Positions 1-6,582 of a DNA stretch of 10,972 bases are shown here, in pieces. The position numbers and the translations under genes are program-made. The notes beneath the pieces are model-generated. The model made no database searches. It was not told the DNA's origin and saw only the letters and a list, made by a program, of their open reading frames with translations. Source of the DNA: Chloroflexota bacterium (GTDB lineage Bacteria; Chloroflexota; Anaerolineae; B4-G1); NCBI GenBank assembly GCA_011046405.1, contig DSAR01000195.1, positions 1-10,972 on the forward strand. Direction: 5' to 3'. Each line of letters begins with the position of its first letter. Within the stretch, counting starts at the first letter, position 1.

Positions 1-326
1 ACGTAAGCCGCGGCCACGTAGGCCGCCGCGTCGGCGACTGCCGCCCGGGCGATCTCTACCGCGCGCCGGTTGACCTCGGCCACGCGGCTCTCCAGCCCTA
101 CTTGCTTCAGACGCGCTCGATTGCCACCGAAGGTACAACTCAGGATCAGATCAGCCCCGGCGTCCAGGTAGGCCCGGTGAACGCCCTTCACGGCATCAGG
201 ATTCTCCAGCAGCCAGGCCTCGGGCGCGCCTCCAACAGGCAAGCCGGCATCCTGCAACATCGTTCCCATCGCCCCATCGGCGACGAGCACTGGGCCGTTC
301 TCCAATCTCGATAGTATGTCTTCCAC
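1..326 (-). CDS. Homocysteine S-methyltransferase-domain protein, N-terminal part (cut by window edge)
   Basis: This is the first 108 codons of a gene that runs off the left edge. The translation begins VEDILSRLENGPVLVADGAMG and has the N-terminal signatures of the homocysteine S-methyltransferase family (BHMT / MetH N-domain / MmuM). These are DGAMGTML at residues 18-25, a PEAW..ENPDAV stretch, and SCTFGGNRARL near residue 73, which corresponds to the family's T-x-TF-x-x-N-x-x-RL strand. Family members move a methyl group to homocysteine through a zinc site made of C-terminal cysteines, and that part lies outside the window. The start chosen is GTG at 326, because a GGAGG ribosome-binding site sits 7 nt upstream. 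It could be a free-standing methyltransferase, a MetH-type multidomain enzyme, or a corrinoid-linked methyltransferase; the sequence in hand does not separate these. A 93-bp palindrome lies in its leader, between it and the amidohydrolase gene. Confidence 0.85.
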   Translation of the reverse strand, partial: MEDILSRLENGPVLVADGAMGTMLQDAGLPVGGAPEAWLLENPDAVKGVHRAYLDAGADLILSCTFGGNRARLKQVGLESRVAEVNRRAVEIARAAVADAAAYVAAAY

Positions 327-362
327 AGTTAGCCCTCCATCCTCATCAATTGACGCGTATTA

Positions 363-455
363 GTAACTGCTGCTCAGCCTAGCACCCGTTTGCAGCGGAT
401 GGGCGGGGGCCCCCACTCTCCATCGCAGCAAGGGACTGGCCTGAGCAGCAGTTAC
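363..455. repeat. 93-bp nested palindromic element between amidohydrolase and methyltransferase genes
   Basis: The outer arms at 363-377 and 441-455 are 15-bp perfect inverted repeats (GTAACTGCTGCTCAG and its complement). A second, imperfect pair lies inside: TGCAGCGGATGG at 391-402 against CCATCGCAGCA at 421-431. The centre is GGGGGCCCCC at 405-414. All three levels share the same centre at about 409, so the whole element folds back on itself. A 6-bp direct repeat, GTATTA, flanks it at 357-362 and 458-463, which could be a target-site duplication. As RNA on the minus strand it would form a long hairpin in the leader of the downstream methyltransferase gene. No U-tract follows, so it is not a standard intrinsic terminator. 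It may be a MITE/REP-like foldback element or a structured leader. Confidence 0.8.
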
Positions 456-471
456 GAGTATTAAAGTATCG

Positions 472-1647
472 TTACGCCTGGCGGCGCAACAATCGCAGCG
501 CCGTCTCGGCCAGGAGAGCAGCCCCGATGGGCAAACAGCGCTCGTCGACGTCGAAACGGAGATCGTGGTGCCGCCGCTCGTCCCCCTCGACCCGGCACCC
601 GAGCATGAACATCGCGCCGGGGGCCTGGGTGGAGAAGTAGCTGAAATCCTCCGCCCCCATCTCCTGTTTGCGCGTCAGGACGTGTGTCTCGCCCAATAGG
701 TCAGCGGCGACCTCCCGGATGCGCTCGGTCATCATTTCGTCGTTGAACATAGGGGGATAACCGACCTCAATCTCCAACTCGTAGTCGCCGCCCATCGCCC
801 GCGCGATCTTTAGCGCCCGTTCGATCCCCTCGTGGAGTTGTCGTTGCACCTCATGATCCATGTAGCGGATCGTGCCGGAAAGCTTTATCTGTTCCGGGAT
901 CACGTTGCTGGCTTGCCCCCCGTGGATCGATCCGACGCTGATGACCGCCGGGTCTGCCGGATGGATGCGCCGGGAGACGATACCGTGCAAGGCCAGGATC
1001 ACGTGCCCGGCGATTTGGGTGGCATCCACGACCTGGTGGGGCATCGCGCCGTGCCCACCCTGTCCGATGATCGTGGCATAGAAGGTATCGACGCCGGCGG
1101 AAACCGGCCCCGCGCCCAGGACGATGTCGCCGACCCCGCTTTCGGCATCCACGTGCAGCGCCACGACCGCGTCCACACCTTCCATCGCGCCGTCCTCGAT
1201 CATGCGTGGCGCGCCGCTGACGCCCTCTTCGTCCGCCACTTCCTCGGCTGGCTGGAATAGTAGGCGAACTGTTCCGGGGAAAGTCTCCTCGGCCAGGAGC
1301 GTCGCGACGCCCAACAGAATGGCGACGTGGCAATCGTGCCCACAGGCATGCATCACGCCCGGCACCTGGGAGGCGTAGGGCACGTCCTTGGCGTCCTGGA
1401 TGGGGAGCGCGTCCATATCGGCGCGGATGGCGAAGATGGGCGATCCCTCGCCGCGCTCGGCGACCACGCCGGTGCGCCCGACGCCGGTGCGCACGCGATA
1501 CCCCAGCGTTTCCAACTCCTGGGCCACGCGGGCGGCCGTCCGCGTCTCCTGGAATCCCAGTTCAGGCCGCATGTGGATCTCGCGACGCCAGTCGACCAGT
1601 TGCTTCTCCAGCTCGTGCGCGCGCTTTAACATCTTTTCGTCACTCAC
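472..1647 (-). CDS. M20-family metal-dependent amidohydrolase (N-acyl amino acid / hippurate hydrolase type)
   Basis: This 391-residue cytoplasmic enzyme is full length for the M20D group (IAA-amino acid hydrolase, hippurate hydrolase, N-acetyl-diaminopimelate deacetylase). These enzymes split N-acyl bonds and free an amino acid. Visible motifs are HMRPELGFQET at 25-35, RADMDALPI at 75-83, the metal site HACGHDCH at 100-107 (C102, H104), QPAEE at 132-136 (catalytic and metal glutamates), ALHV around H165, the dimerisation-domain GGHGAMPH at 197-204, GAEDFSYF at 331-338, and a C-terminal HHDLRFDVDE at 360-369. The start is GTG at 1647: a strong GAGGTGA ribosome-binding site lies 3 nt upstream and overlaps the TGA stop of the preceding flavoprotein gene. 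An ATG five codons later (1632) is an alternative. The 8-bp gap and shared signal point to translational coupling. The substrate cannot be read from sequence. Confidence 0.93.
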   Translation of the reverse strand: MSDEKMLKRAHELEKQLVDWRREIHMRPELGFQETRTAARVAQELETLGYRVRTGVGRTGVVAERGEGSPIFAIRADMDALPIQDAKDVPYASQVPGVMHACGHDCHVAILLGVATLLAEETFPGTVRLLFQPAEEVADEEGVSGAPRMIEDGAMEGVDAVVALHVDAESGVGDIVLGAGPVSAGVDTFYATIIGQGGHGAMPHQVVDATQIAGHVILALHGIVSRRIHPADPAVISVGSIHGGQASNVIPEQIKLSGTIRYMDHEVQRQLHEGIERALKIARAMGGDYELEIEVGYPPMFNDEMMTERIREVAADLLGETHVLTRKQEMGAEDFSYFSTQAPGAMFMLGCRVEGDERRHHDLRFDVDERCLPIGAALLAETALRLLRRQA

Positions 1648-1650
1648 TTA

Positions 1651-1657
1651 TCACCTC
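1651..1657 (-). promoter_or_regulatory. Ribosome-binding site overlapping the upstream stop codon
   Basis: Read on the minus strand, GAGGTGA (1657-1651) matches the anti-Shine-Dalgarno complement over seven bases and lies 3 nt before the GTG at 1647. Its first two bases belong to the TGA stop (1658-1656) of the flavoprotein gene, so ribosomes finishing that gene end on the initiation signal of the amidohydrolase. This decides in favour of the GTG start. Confidence 0.7.
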
Positions 1658-2552
1658 AAGATATCAACAGATAGCGGTAGGCCGAGATCGCTGCCTTGGC
1701 CCCCTCGCCGATGTGAATCAGGGCCTGCTCCGAGACGTAGGTCACGTCGCCGGCCGCGAAGGCGCCGGGCCAGTTGGTAGCACAGTTGACGTCCACGATG
1801 ATGCGCCCGTTGCGGTCGCAATCGACCCAATCCTGCACCAGGGCGGAGTTGGGAGTGCGGGGTAACTTGACGAACACCCCGGCGACCGGGAGTTCGCGCG
1901 TCTCGCCATCCACCGTGTGATACACAATCCCCTCGACGAACTGATCGCCCGTCACTTCCTCGATGTGCACGTTTTCCACGATCTCGACCTGCTCCATCTG
2001 GCGGAGCTTCTGGGCCAGGGGTGTGTTGGAGAGCGGTTCCGGCGCGAGCAAGTGGACCCGGTGGGCCTTGCGGGCCAGGTCGGCCGTCGCGAGCTGCGCC
2101 CGCCGCTGGCTGCCAACCACGGCGACGTCCTTGCCCAGGAACAGACCCGCGTGGGCGGTCGCCGAGTAGCTCAGGCCCCGCCCGGCCAGGCGCACCTCGC
2201 CCGGTGCGTCGAGCCGTTGAGGCTTGGCGCCTGTCGCCAGGATCAGCGCCTGACTCTCGAAACGATCGCCTGTCTCAGTAGAGACGACGAAGCACCCCTC
2301 CTCCGGCATGACCTTGCTCACCCGGTCGAAACGGCGCGCGAAATCCAGGTAATCCAACTGACGCCGGAAGGCGTCCAGCATCGTCTCTCCTGTTAGAATT
2401 TCGCGGCCTTCCACGTCCTCCAACTGCATGGCGTAGGTGGTCTGCCCACCCCAGCAGGCGGCGATAATCAACGTCTCCAGCCGCTGGTTGATGCCCATGG
2501 CCGCCGCCGTAATCCCGGCCGGCCCTCCCCCAATGACGATTAGATCATACAT
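1656..2552 (-). CDS. Thioredoxin reductase-like FAD flavoprotein lacking the redox CxxC
   Basis: This 298-residue protein has the class II pyridine nucleotide-disulfide oxidoreductase layout. It has an N-terminal FAD dinucleotide fold (VIGGGPAG, residues 6-13), a GGQT step at 35-38, ILATGA at 104-109, a central NAD(P)H-type domain, and the C-terminal FAD contact FAAGDV at 265-270. Length and order match TrxR (about 310). Two hallmark sites are altered. Where TrxR has SYCATCDG, this protein reads SYSATAHAG (about 128-136), so both cysteines are gone. The NAD(P)H motif GxGxxA reads VVGSQRRAQ (145-153). It therefore cannot be a normal thioredoxin reductase. A TrxR-fold ferredoxin-NAD(P) reductase or another electron-transfer or regulatory flavoprotein is possible. 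The start is taken at ATG 2552, where AAGGAG is 8 nt away; ATG 2558 has only 2 nt spacing. It lies 22 bp after malic enzyme and 8 bp before the amidohydrolase. Confidence 0.88.
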   Translation of the reverse strand: MYDLIVIGGGPAGITAAAMGINQRLETLIIAACWGGQTTYAMQLEDVEGREILTGETMLDAFRRQLDYLDFARRFDRVSKVMPEEGCFVVSTETGDRFESQALILATGAKPQRLDAPGEVRLAGRGLSYSATAHAGLFLGKDVAVVGSQRRAQLATADLARKAHRVHLLAPEPLSNTPLAQKLRQMEQVEIVENVHIEEVTGDQFVEGIVYHTVDGETRELPVAGVFVKLPRTPNSALVQDWVDCDRNGRIIVDVNCATNWPGAFAAGDVTYVSEQALIHIGEGAKAAISAYRYLLIS

Positions 2553-2560
2553 TTTCATAT

Positions 2561-2566
2561 CTCCTT
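2561..2566 (-). promoter_or_regulatory. Ribosome-binding site that decides between two start codons
   Basis: AAGGAG on the minus strand at 2566-2561 is 2 nt from the ATG at 2558 and 8 nt from the ATG at 2552. Normal spacing favours the second ATG, which also gives the usual short lead (MYDLIVIGGG) to the FAD-binding strand. Confidence 0.6.
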
Positions 2567-2574
2567 GGCTTACC

Positions 2575-3945
2575 CTACTCGGACCACGCCGCCGGTAGCG
2601 GCGGTATCAATTCTTTTTCCATCAGGAAGTGGGTCATATCCTGGGCCTGCTTGATAATGTCGGTCGCTTTGCGGAGCAACTCGTCGTGCGACAGGCTCAA
2701 GCGGGCCACGCCCTGCTCCTGGGCCCGCATCGCCACGGCCGCCGCCTCGCGGGGGAAGACCTCCCACTCGCTCATCGTGGGGACGATGTTCTCCTCGTTC
2801 AGGCCCTTTTCCTCGGCGCAGCGGGCCAGCTCCTCGGCCGCGGCGATCGCCATCTCGTCGGTGATCGTCGTCGCCCGCACGTCCAGCACGCCCCGGAAAA
2901 TGGCCGGGAAACCGAGTGAGTTGTTGATCTGGTTGGCGAAGTCGCTGCGTCCCGTGCCCACGATGCGCGCCCCGGCCTCCCGCGCCTCCCACGGCCATAT
3001 CTCGGGGATGGGATTGGCGCAGGCGAAGACGACGGCGTCGTCGGCCATCGTGCTCACCCACTCTGGCAATATCGTGCCGGGACCGGGTTTGCTGGCCGCG
3101 ATGCAGACGTCGGCGCCGCGCAAGGCCTCATCGACGTCGCCCCGCCGTCCCTCGGCGTTGCTGTTCTGGCAGATGCGCCATTTGTCCACGAATTCTATCT
3201 TGCGCTGCTGGATATCGTCTCGCTCGGGGTGCAGGATACCCTTGCTATCGCAGGCGATGATGTGCCCGAAGGGTACACCCGAGGCCAGGAGCAGCCGGAT
3301 GGTGGCGACGTTGGCCGCGCCGGTGCCGATGACGGCGAACTTGGCCTCTGTCATCTTCTTGCCGACCACCTTCAGCGCGTTGATGACACCGGCCAGGATG
3401 ACGGTGGCGGTCCCTTGCTGGTCGTCGTGCCAGACGGGGATCTTGACGTCGGGATCGCTGCGCAACATATCCAGCACACGGAAGCACTTGGGCTGGGAGA
3501 TGTCCTCCAAATTGATCCCGCCGAAGGATGGCTGGATCCACTTGACCGCCAGGATGATGCGGTACGGGTCCTTGGTATCCAGGCAGATCGGGACCGCGTC
3601 CACACCGCCCAGGTATTTGAAGATCAGCGCCTTCCCCTCCATCACCGGCATCCCGGCGAGCGGGCCGATGTCGCCCAGGCCCAGCACCCGCGTGCCGTCG
3701 GAGACGATGGCGACCGTGTTCCCCTTGTTGGTGTGCTCGTAAGCTTGTTCCGGTTCCTCGTGGATGGCGCGACAGGGCGCGGCCACGCCCGGCGTGTACC
3801 AGATGGCGAAGTCGTCCAGGCCCCGGATGGCGCATTTGGGGGCGGTCTGAATCTTGCCCCGGTAGAACGGATGCATGCGCATCGCGTCTTCTGCGGGCTT
3901 CTTGGCCTTGGCCAGAAGCTCCTCTTTCGTCAGTTTTTCGGGCAT
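2575..3945 (-). CDS. Malic enzyme (NAD(P)-dependent, oxaloacetate-decarboxylating type)
   Basis: This 456-residue cytoplasmic enzyme converts malate plus NAD(P)+ to pyruvate, CO2 and NAD(P)H. It is of the short bacterial/archaeal type with no phosphotransacetylase tail. In order: YTPGVA at 50-55 (catalytic Tyr loop), VSDGTRVLGLGDIG at 81-94, the K105 region, FGGINLEDI at 141-149 (metal-binding E and D), VWHDDQQGTA at 171-180, the Rossmann motif VIGTGAANVA at 205-214, ACANPIPEI at 308-316, and FANQINNSLGFPAIFRGVLD at 336-355. It is slightly longer than common forms of about 390-440 residues, through a C-terminal helical tail. Cofactor choice is not decided by sequence. ATG 3945 has AAGGAG 5 nt upstream. 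An 8-bp tandem-repeat array begins 4 nt upstream of that ribosome-binding site. The flavoprotein and amidohydrolase genes follow closely, probably on the same transcript. Confidence 0.96.
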   Translation of the reverse strand: MPEKLTKEELLAKAKKPAEDAMRMHPFYRGKIQTAPKCAIRGLDDFAIWYTPGVAAPCRAIHEEPEQAYEHTNKGNTVAIVSDGTRVLGLGDIGPLAGMPVMEGKALIFKYLGGVDAVPICLDTKDPYRIILAVKWIQPSFGGINLEDISQPKCFRVLDMLRSDPDVKIPVWHDDQQGTATVILAGVINALKVVGKKMTEAKFAVIGTGAANVATIRLLLASGVPFGHIIACDSKGILHPERDDIQQRKIEFVDKWRICQNSNAEGRRGDVDEALRGADVCIAASKPGPGTILPEWVSTMADDAVVFACANPIPEIWPWEAREAGARIVGTGRSDFANQINNSLGFPAIFRGVLDVRATTITDEMAIAAAEELARCAEEKGLNEENIVPTMSEWEVFPREAAAVAMRAQEQGVARLSLSHDELLRKATDIIKQAQDMTHFLMEKELIPPLPAAWSE

Positions 3946-3960
3946 GATGTCTCCTTATAG

Positions 3961-4064
3961 TTGGTAGATTGGTAGATTGGTATGTCGGTATGTCGGTATG
4001 TCGGTATGTCGGTATGTCGGTATATTGGTATATTGGTATATTGGTATATTGGTAGACCGGTGTG
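3961..4064. repeat. 8-bp tandem repeat array (13 units), upstream of malic enzyme
   Basis: There are thirteen uninterrupted octamers of the form T/C-T/C-GGTAxx. In plus-strand order they are two TTGGTAGA, one TTGGTATG, four TCGGTATG, one TCGGTATA, three TTGGTATA, one TTGGTAGA and one CCGGTGTG. The variants come in blocks, as expected from local slippage or expansion. On the minus-strand mRNA the array is a C/A-rich, G-poor leader of TACCNACA-like units that ends 4 nt before the malic enzyme Shine-Dalgarno. The octamer is not a multiple of three, and reading through it gives only low-complexity peptide, so it is not coding. Confidence 0.92.
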
Positions 4065-4130
4065 TTGGGACGCAGATCTGAAATGTAATGTGTGAAGAGC
4101 CCAATCTTGGATAGAGAATGTTTGACTTAC

Positions 4131-4218
4131 ACACTTGCAAACTTGCCCACTTGCAACTTGCCCACTTGCAACTTGCTCACTTGCAACTTGCTCACTTGCA
4201 ACTTGCAAACCTGCAACC
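4131..4218. repeat. 15-bp (7+8) tandem repeat array at the 3' end of pckG
   Basis: The sequence alternates a 7-mer CTTGCAA with an 8-mer CTTGCCCA or CTTGCTCA. Clean 15-bp units lie at 4150-4164, 4165-4179 and 4180-4194, with degenerate copies on both sides (first copy at 4134, last traces CCTGCAA near 4210). CCC variants are on the left and CTC variants on the right. The array starts directly after the TGA stop of PEP carboxykinase (4220-4222). Its unit is unrelated to the 8-bp array 66 bp away. No spacers or partial palindromes of CRISPR type are present. Confidence 0.9.
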
Positions 4219-4219
4219 T

Positions 4220-6187
4220 TCAACCCAAGCCCGCCGCCTCCATCAACTGCTCGACCGAGACGATGGCCCCGTACTTGACCTTCAGCGCCTCGAGTCCTTG
4301 CCGCTGTTGGGCGTAGATCTCGAACAATTTGTCCGGGATGTTCTCTTCTTTCCGGTAGGCTGCTTCTTGCAGATCGATCCGGGCCAGGATATTGTCCACG
4401 TAGAAGGCGAACTGCTGCTCGTAGAGCGCTTTCGGATAGACCTTGTCGATCTCGGCGAAGAGCGCCTTCAGGTCCTCGTAGTGGGGGATGAAGCCGATGG
4501 GTGTCTCGATTGCGCCCACGTCGCCGTTGGCCCATCTTTCCAGCCAGCCGAGCCACACCCGGACGTCCCGCTTCTCGCCCAGCAGTCCCTTCCCCGTGCT
4601 GCCCCGGGCCTCGTGGGTCAAGAAATAGTTCAATCCCGCCATCACCGGCTTGGTCTTCAGCTTGTCGGAATTGAAAAACGTGAACTGGGCCTCCATGTAA
4701 TCGGCCAGGGGGCCGGGGATGAAGGGCTCGTTGGCCCAGGGCTGGCGCCGCACGCCCTGGGCCCCCACCTCCGTCGCCGTCGCCGCCGAAAGAACCGAGG
4801 CGCCGATGACGACCCCCTCGTCGGGGTTCCGCGCCACCCAGACCGGCGGCATGGTATCGCTATCGCGCCCGCTGTAGGTGATGACCTTGATCTCTACCCC
4901 GCGCGGGTCCTCGGCCGCGGTCTCGTTGTAATTCCCGATCTCGGTGCACGCGACGGTGCAGCGGGCGTTCGGGTGCGAGAGCGGGACCGGCTGTCCGGCC
5001 TCGTCCGTCTGGCCCTCCCACCACTCGCCCTGGAAGTTGACGCCTCTCGCCGGGAGTTCCTCGCCGTTGCCCACCCAGTAGGGCACGCCGTGCACGTCGA
5101 TCAACACGTTCGTCCAGATCACCTCGGCCCCTTCTTCCCGCAGGGCCTTCATCAGGTACGGGTCGCTATCCCGGTTCACGTCCCGGACGATGCCAAAAAT
5201 GCCGCATTCCGGGTTGATGCCCCGGATCGTGCCCTGCTCGTCGATCCACAACTGGGCCAGGTCGTCGCCGACGAAGTCGGTGCCCACCATGGCGGTCGTG
5301 GTCTTGCCGCACCCCGAGGGCGCCGCCCCGGCAAAGTAGGTCTTCCGCCCGTCGGAGCCGGTCATCCCGGTGATGTACATGTGTTCCGAGAGTTCCTGCT
5401 CCTCGCGGTAGTAGGTGCACAGATCGACGGCGAAGCGGTGATTACCTTTCTTCAGCAGCAGTGTATTACCGGCGTAGGTGCAGAACATGGAGAAGGTCGT
5501 CAGCCAACTCCGGTCCATGAAGACCCGCGCCTGGGGCAGATCCTCCGGTCGATTTGGCCCCTCGCTATGGACGTTGGTGAAAAACACGCCCGCCCGCTCG
5601 ACCTCTTCGTCAAACTGCTCATAGACGTTGCGGTACAGGATGTTGGCCGAGTGCATGACGTAGGTCGAGGTCGTGATCTCCAGCGCCGGGATCGCCGCCT
5701 GGGCGCCAACCGGTCCCCGGCTGAAGAAACCCACCAGCAGCGTCATCCCATTGGCGATGCCCTTCATGTGGGTGTGGACGTAATCGTGGGCCTCGTCCCG
5801 CAGGATGGACTTCGCCAGCACGCTGGTCTTCTCGCCGGGGTTGACGATGTAGAACGTCCGGTCGATGATGCGCGCCTGTTCCTGGGGCAGGTCGAAGTGC
5901 AGCGTGTGGTCTCGCATCGCCACCGGGCGCTCCTCTACCTTGGCTAAACTCATGATCCTGACCCGGTGTTCGTCGGCCTCAGAACCGGTGTTGACGAAAA
6001 CCTCATCGGGATCGGTCATGGCGATGGCGTTGGCGATTTTCAGCAGCGCGTCTTCGTTCTTGATCCGATCCAGCTTGTCCAGGGTCTCCTGATTGCAACG
6101 CGCTCTGAACACGGCCTGGACCTCATCCAGGGAGTTGACCCCGCCGATCGCTGCGAGGATGTCAATCCCCTCTTTCAGGTTTAACAT
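4220..6187 (-). CDS. pckG: Phosphoenolpyruvate carboxykinase (GTP type)
   Basis: This 655-residue cytoplasmic enzyme interconverts oxaloacetate + GTP with PEP + CO2 + GDP, the entry step of gluconeogenesis. The GTP-PEPCK signatures are in order. The P-loop GAAPSGCGKTTTAM at 287-300 includes the reactive cysteine C293 of the family's PSACGKTN loop, with T in place of the usual N after KT. They are followed by the kinase-2 metal motif VGDDLAQLW at 306-314 and INPECGIFGIV at 324-334 (family INPE-x-GFFGV). C-terminally, NYFLTHEARGSTGKGLLGEK (520-539) and GWLERWANGD are strongly conserved-looking. It is a little longer than the usual ~600-620, with a predicted helical tail after 600. The start is ATG 6187 with AAGGAG 7 nt upstream; the frame is open to 6250, but that extension has no ribosome-binding site and does not resemble the family. 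It is separated from malic enzyme by two repeat arrays. Confidence 0.95.
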   Translation of the reverse strand: MLNLKEGIDILAAIGGVNSLDEVQAVFRARCNQETLDKLDRIKNEDALLKIANAIAMTDPDEVFVNTGSEADEHRVRIMSLAKVEERPVAMRDHTLHFDLPQEQARIIDRTFYIVNPGEKTSVLAKSILRDEAHDYVHTHMKGIANGMTLLVGFFSRGPVGAQAAIPALEITTSTYVMHSANILYRNVYEQFDEEVERAGVFFTNVHSEGPNRPEDLPQARVFMDRSWLTTFSMFCTYAGNTLLLKKGNHRFAVDLCTYYREEQELSEHMYITGMTGSDGRKTYFAGAAPSGCGKTTTAMVGTDFVGDDLAQLWIDEQGTIRGINPECGIFGIVRDVNRDSDPYLMKALREEGAEVIWTNVLIDVHGVPYWVGNGEELPARGVNFQGEWWEGQTDEAGQPVPLSHPNARCTVACTEIGNYNETAAEDPRGVEIKVITYSGRDSDTMPPVWVARNPDEGVVIGASVLSAATATEVGAQGVRRQPWANEPFIPGPLADYMEAQFTFFNSDKLKTKPVMAGLNYFLTHEARGSTGKGLLGEKRDVRVWLGWLERWANGDVGAIETPIGFIPHYEDLKALFAEIDKVYPKALYEQQFAFYVDNILARIDLQEAAYRKEENIPDKLFEIYAQQRQGLEALKVKYGAIVSVEQLMEAAGLG

Positions 6188-6194
6188 ACGTTTT

Positions 6195-6200
6195 CTCCTT
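6195..6200 (-). promoter_or_regulatory. Ribosome-binding site of pckG
   Basis: AAGGAG on the minus strand lies 7 nt before the ATG at 6187. It fixes the start 21 codons inside the longest open frame. Confidence 0.75.
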
Positions 6201-6291
6201 AAATATGGGTTGTGATGTTCCAACGTCGGTCTGATCCGACAAATTGACAACGAACCGGTTTTTATAAGATGACTCTACTTAAAAAAGGTCA

Positions 6292-6428
6292 TTTCACGTA
6301 TCTTCTCAATTTCACGTATCTTCTCAATAAGTTGGGGAGCTGTGGCCGGTCTCCCGACCGAGCCACAGCGGGCACGGTCAGGAGACCGGCCCGAGCGAGT
6401 TTGCCCCGGTTTATTGAGAAGATACGTG
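6292..6428. repeat. Nested palindromic element with 18-bp inverted arms and one duplicated arm
   Basis: The arm CACGTATCTTCTCAATAA (6313-6330) is the exact reverse complement of 6411-6428. Inside, GGCCGGTCTCC (6344-6354) pairs with 6381-6391, and GACCG (6356-6360) pairs with CGGTC (6375-6379). This gives a 16-bp stem with one mismatch and a 14-nt loop. The 18 bases at 6310-6327 are also present as a direct tandem copy at 6292-6309, so the left arm occurs twice. There is no coding capacity. The plan of GC-rich core hairpin plus AT-rich terminal arms fits a non-autonomous mobile element or a dispersed palindromic repeat family; that it is dispersed is not shown by this window. Confidence 0.85.
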
Positions 6429-6582
6429 TAGTTCTCATACCCATTCTATGTCACGTTGCCCATTCAAACGGGGCAAATGTACCGGATCGAGGTATGAATT
6501 CGTTCTATTCTTCATTCGGTGTAGTGTTTATGGCGGAAAACTTTTATGCAGAACTCTCAAATGATGTAAACGTAATAAGGCC

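Noticed and set aside
327..471. SAM or SAH riboswitch upstream of the homocysteine methyltransferase gene
   Set aside because: The position would be apt, but the sequence is one centred palindrome and lacks the multi-helix core and conserved unpaired bases of these riboswitches as I know them. A covariance-model search would be decisive.
1656..2552. Calling this gene trxB
   Set aside because: Both cysteines of the CxxC are replaced (S and A), so a thioredoxin reductase symbol would mislead.
2651..3742. Plus-strand open frame of 363 codons opposite the malic enzyme gene
   Set aside because: It is an antisense shadow; the minus strand carries every malic enzyme motif and the plus-strand peptide shows no family features.
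3961..4218. Possible CRISPR array
   Set aside because: The units are 8 and 15 bp and directly tandem, with no unique spacers and no cas genes nearby.
3930..4556. Minus-strand open frame running through both repeat arrays
   Set aside because: It overlaps the end of pckG in another frame and gives only repeat-derived peptide (runs of QVASEQVAS and YRHTDIPTY type).
4118..5947. Long plus-strand open frame of 609 codons
   Set aside because: It lies opposite pckG, whose translation has clear PEPCK motifs. The plus-strand product is low-complexity (V/D/R/H-rich) and starts inside the tandem repeats without a ribosome-binding site. It is a GC-rich shadow.
6281..6330. Terminator formed by the repeat arm and the T6 run before pckG
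   Set aside because: The T-run (minus strand 6286-6281) is separated from the nearest arm copy by several bases and from the main stem by more than 20 bases, so it is not a standard intrinsic terminator.
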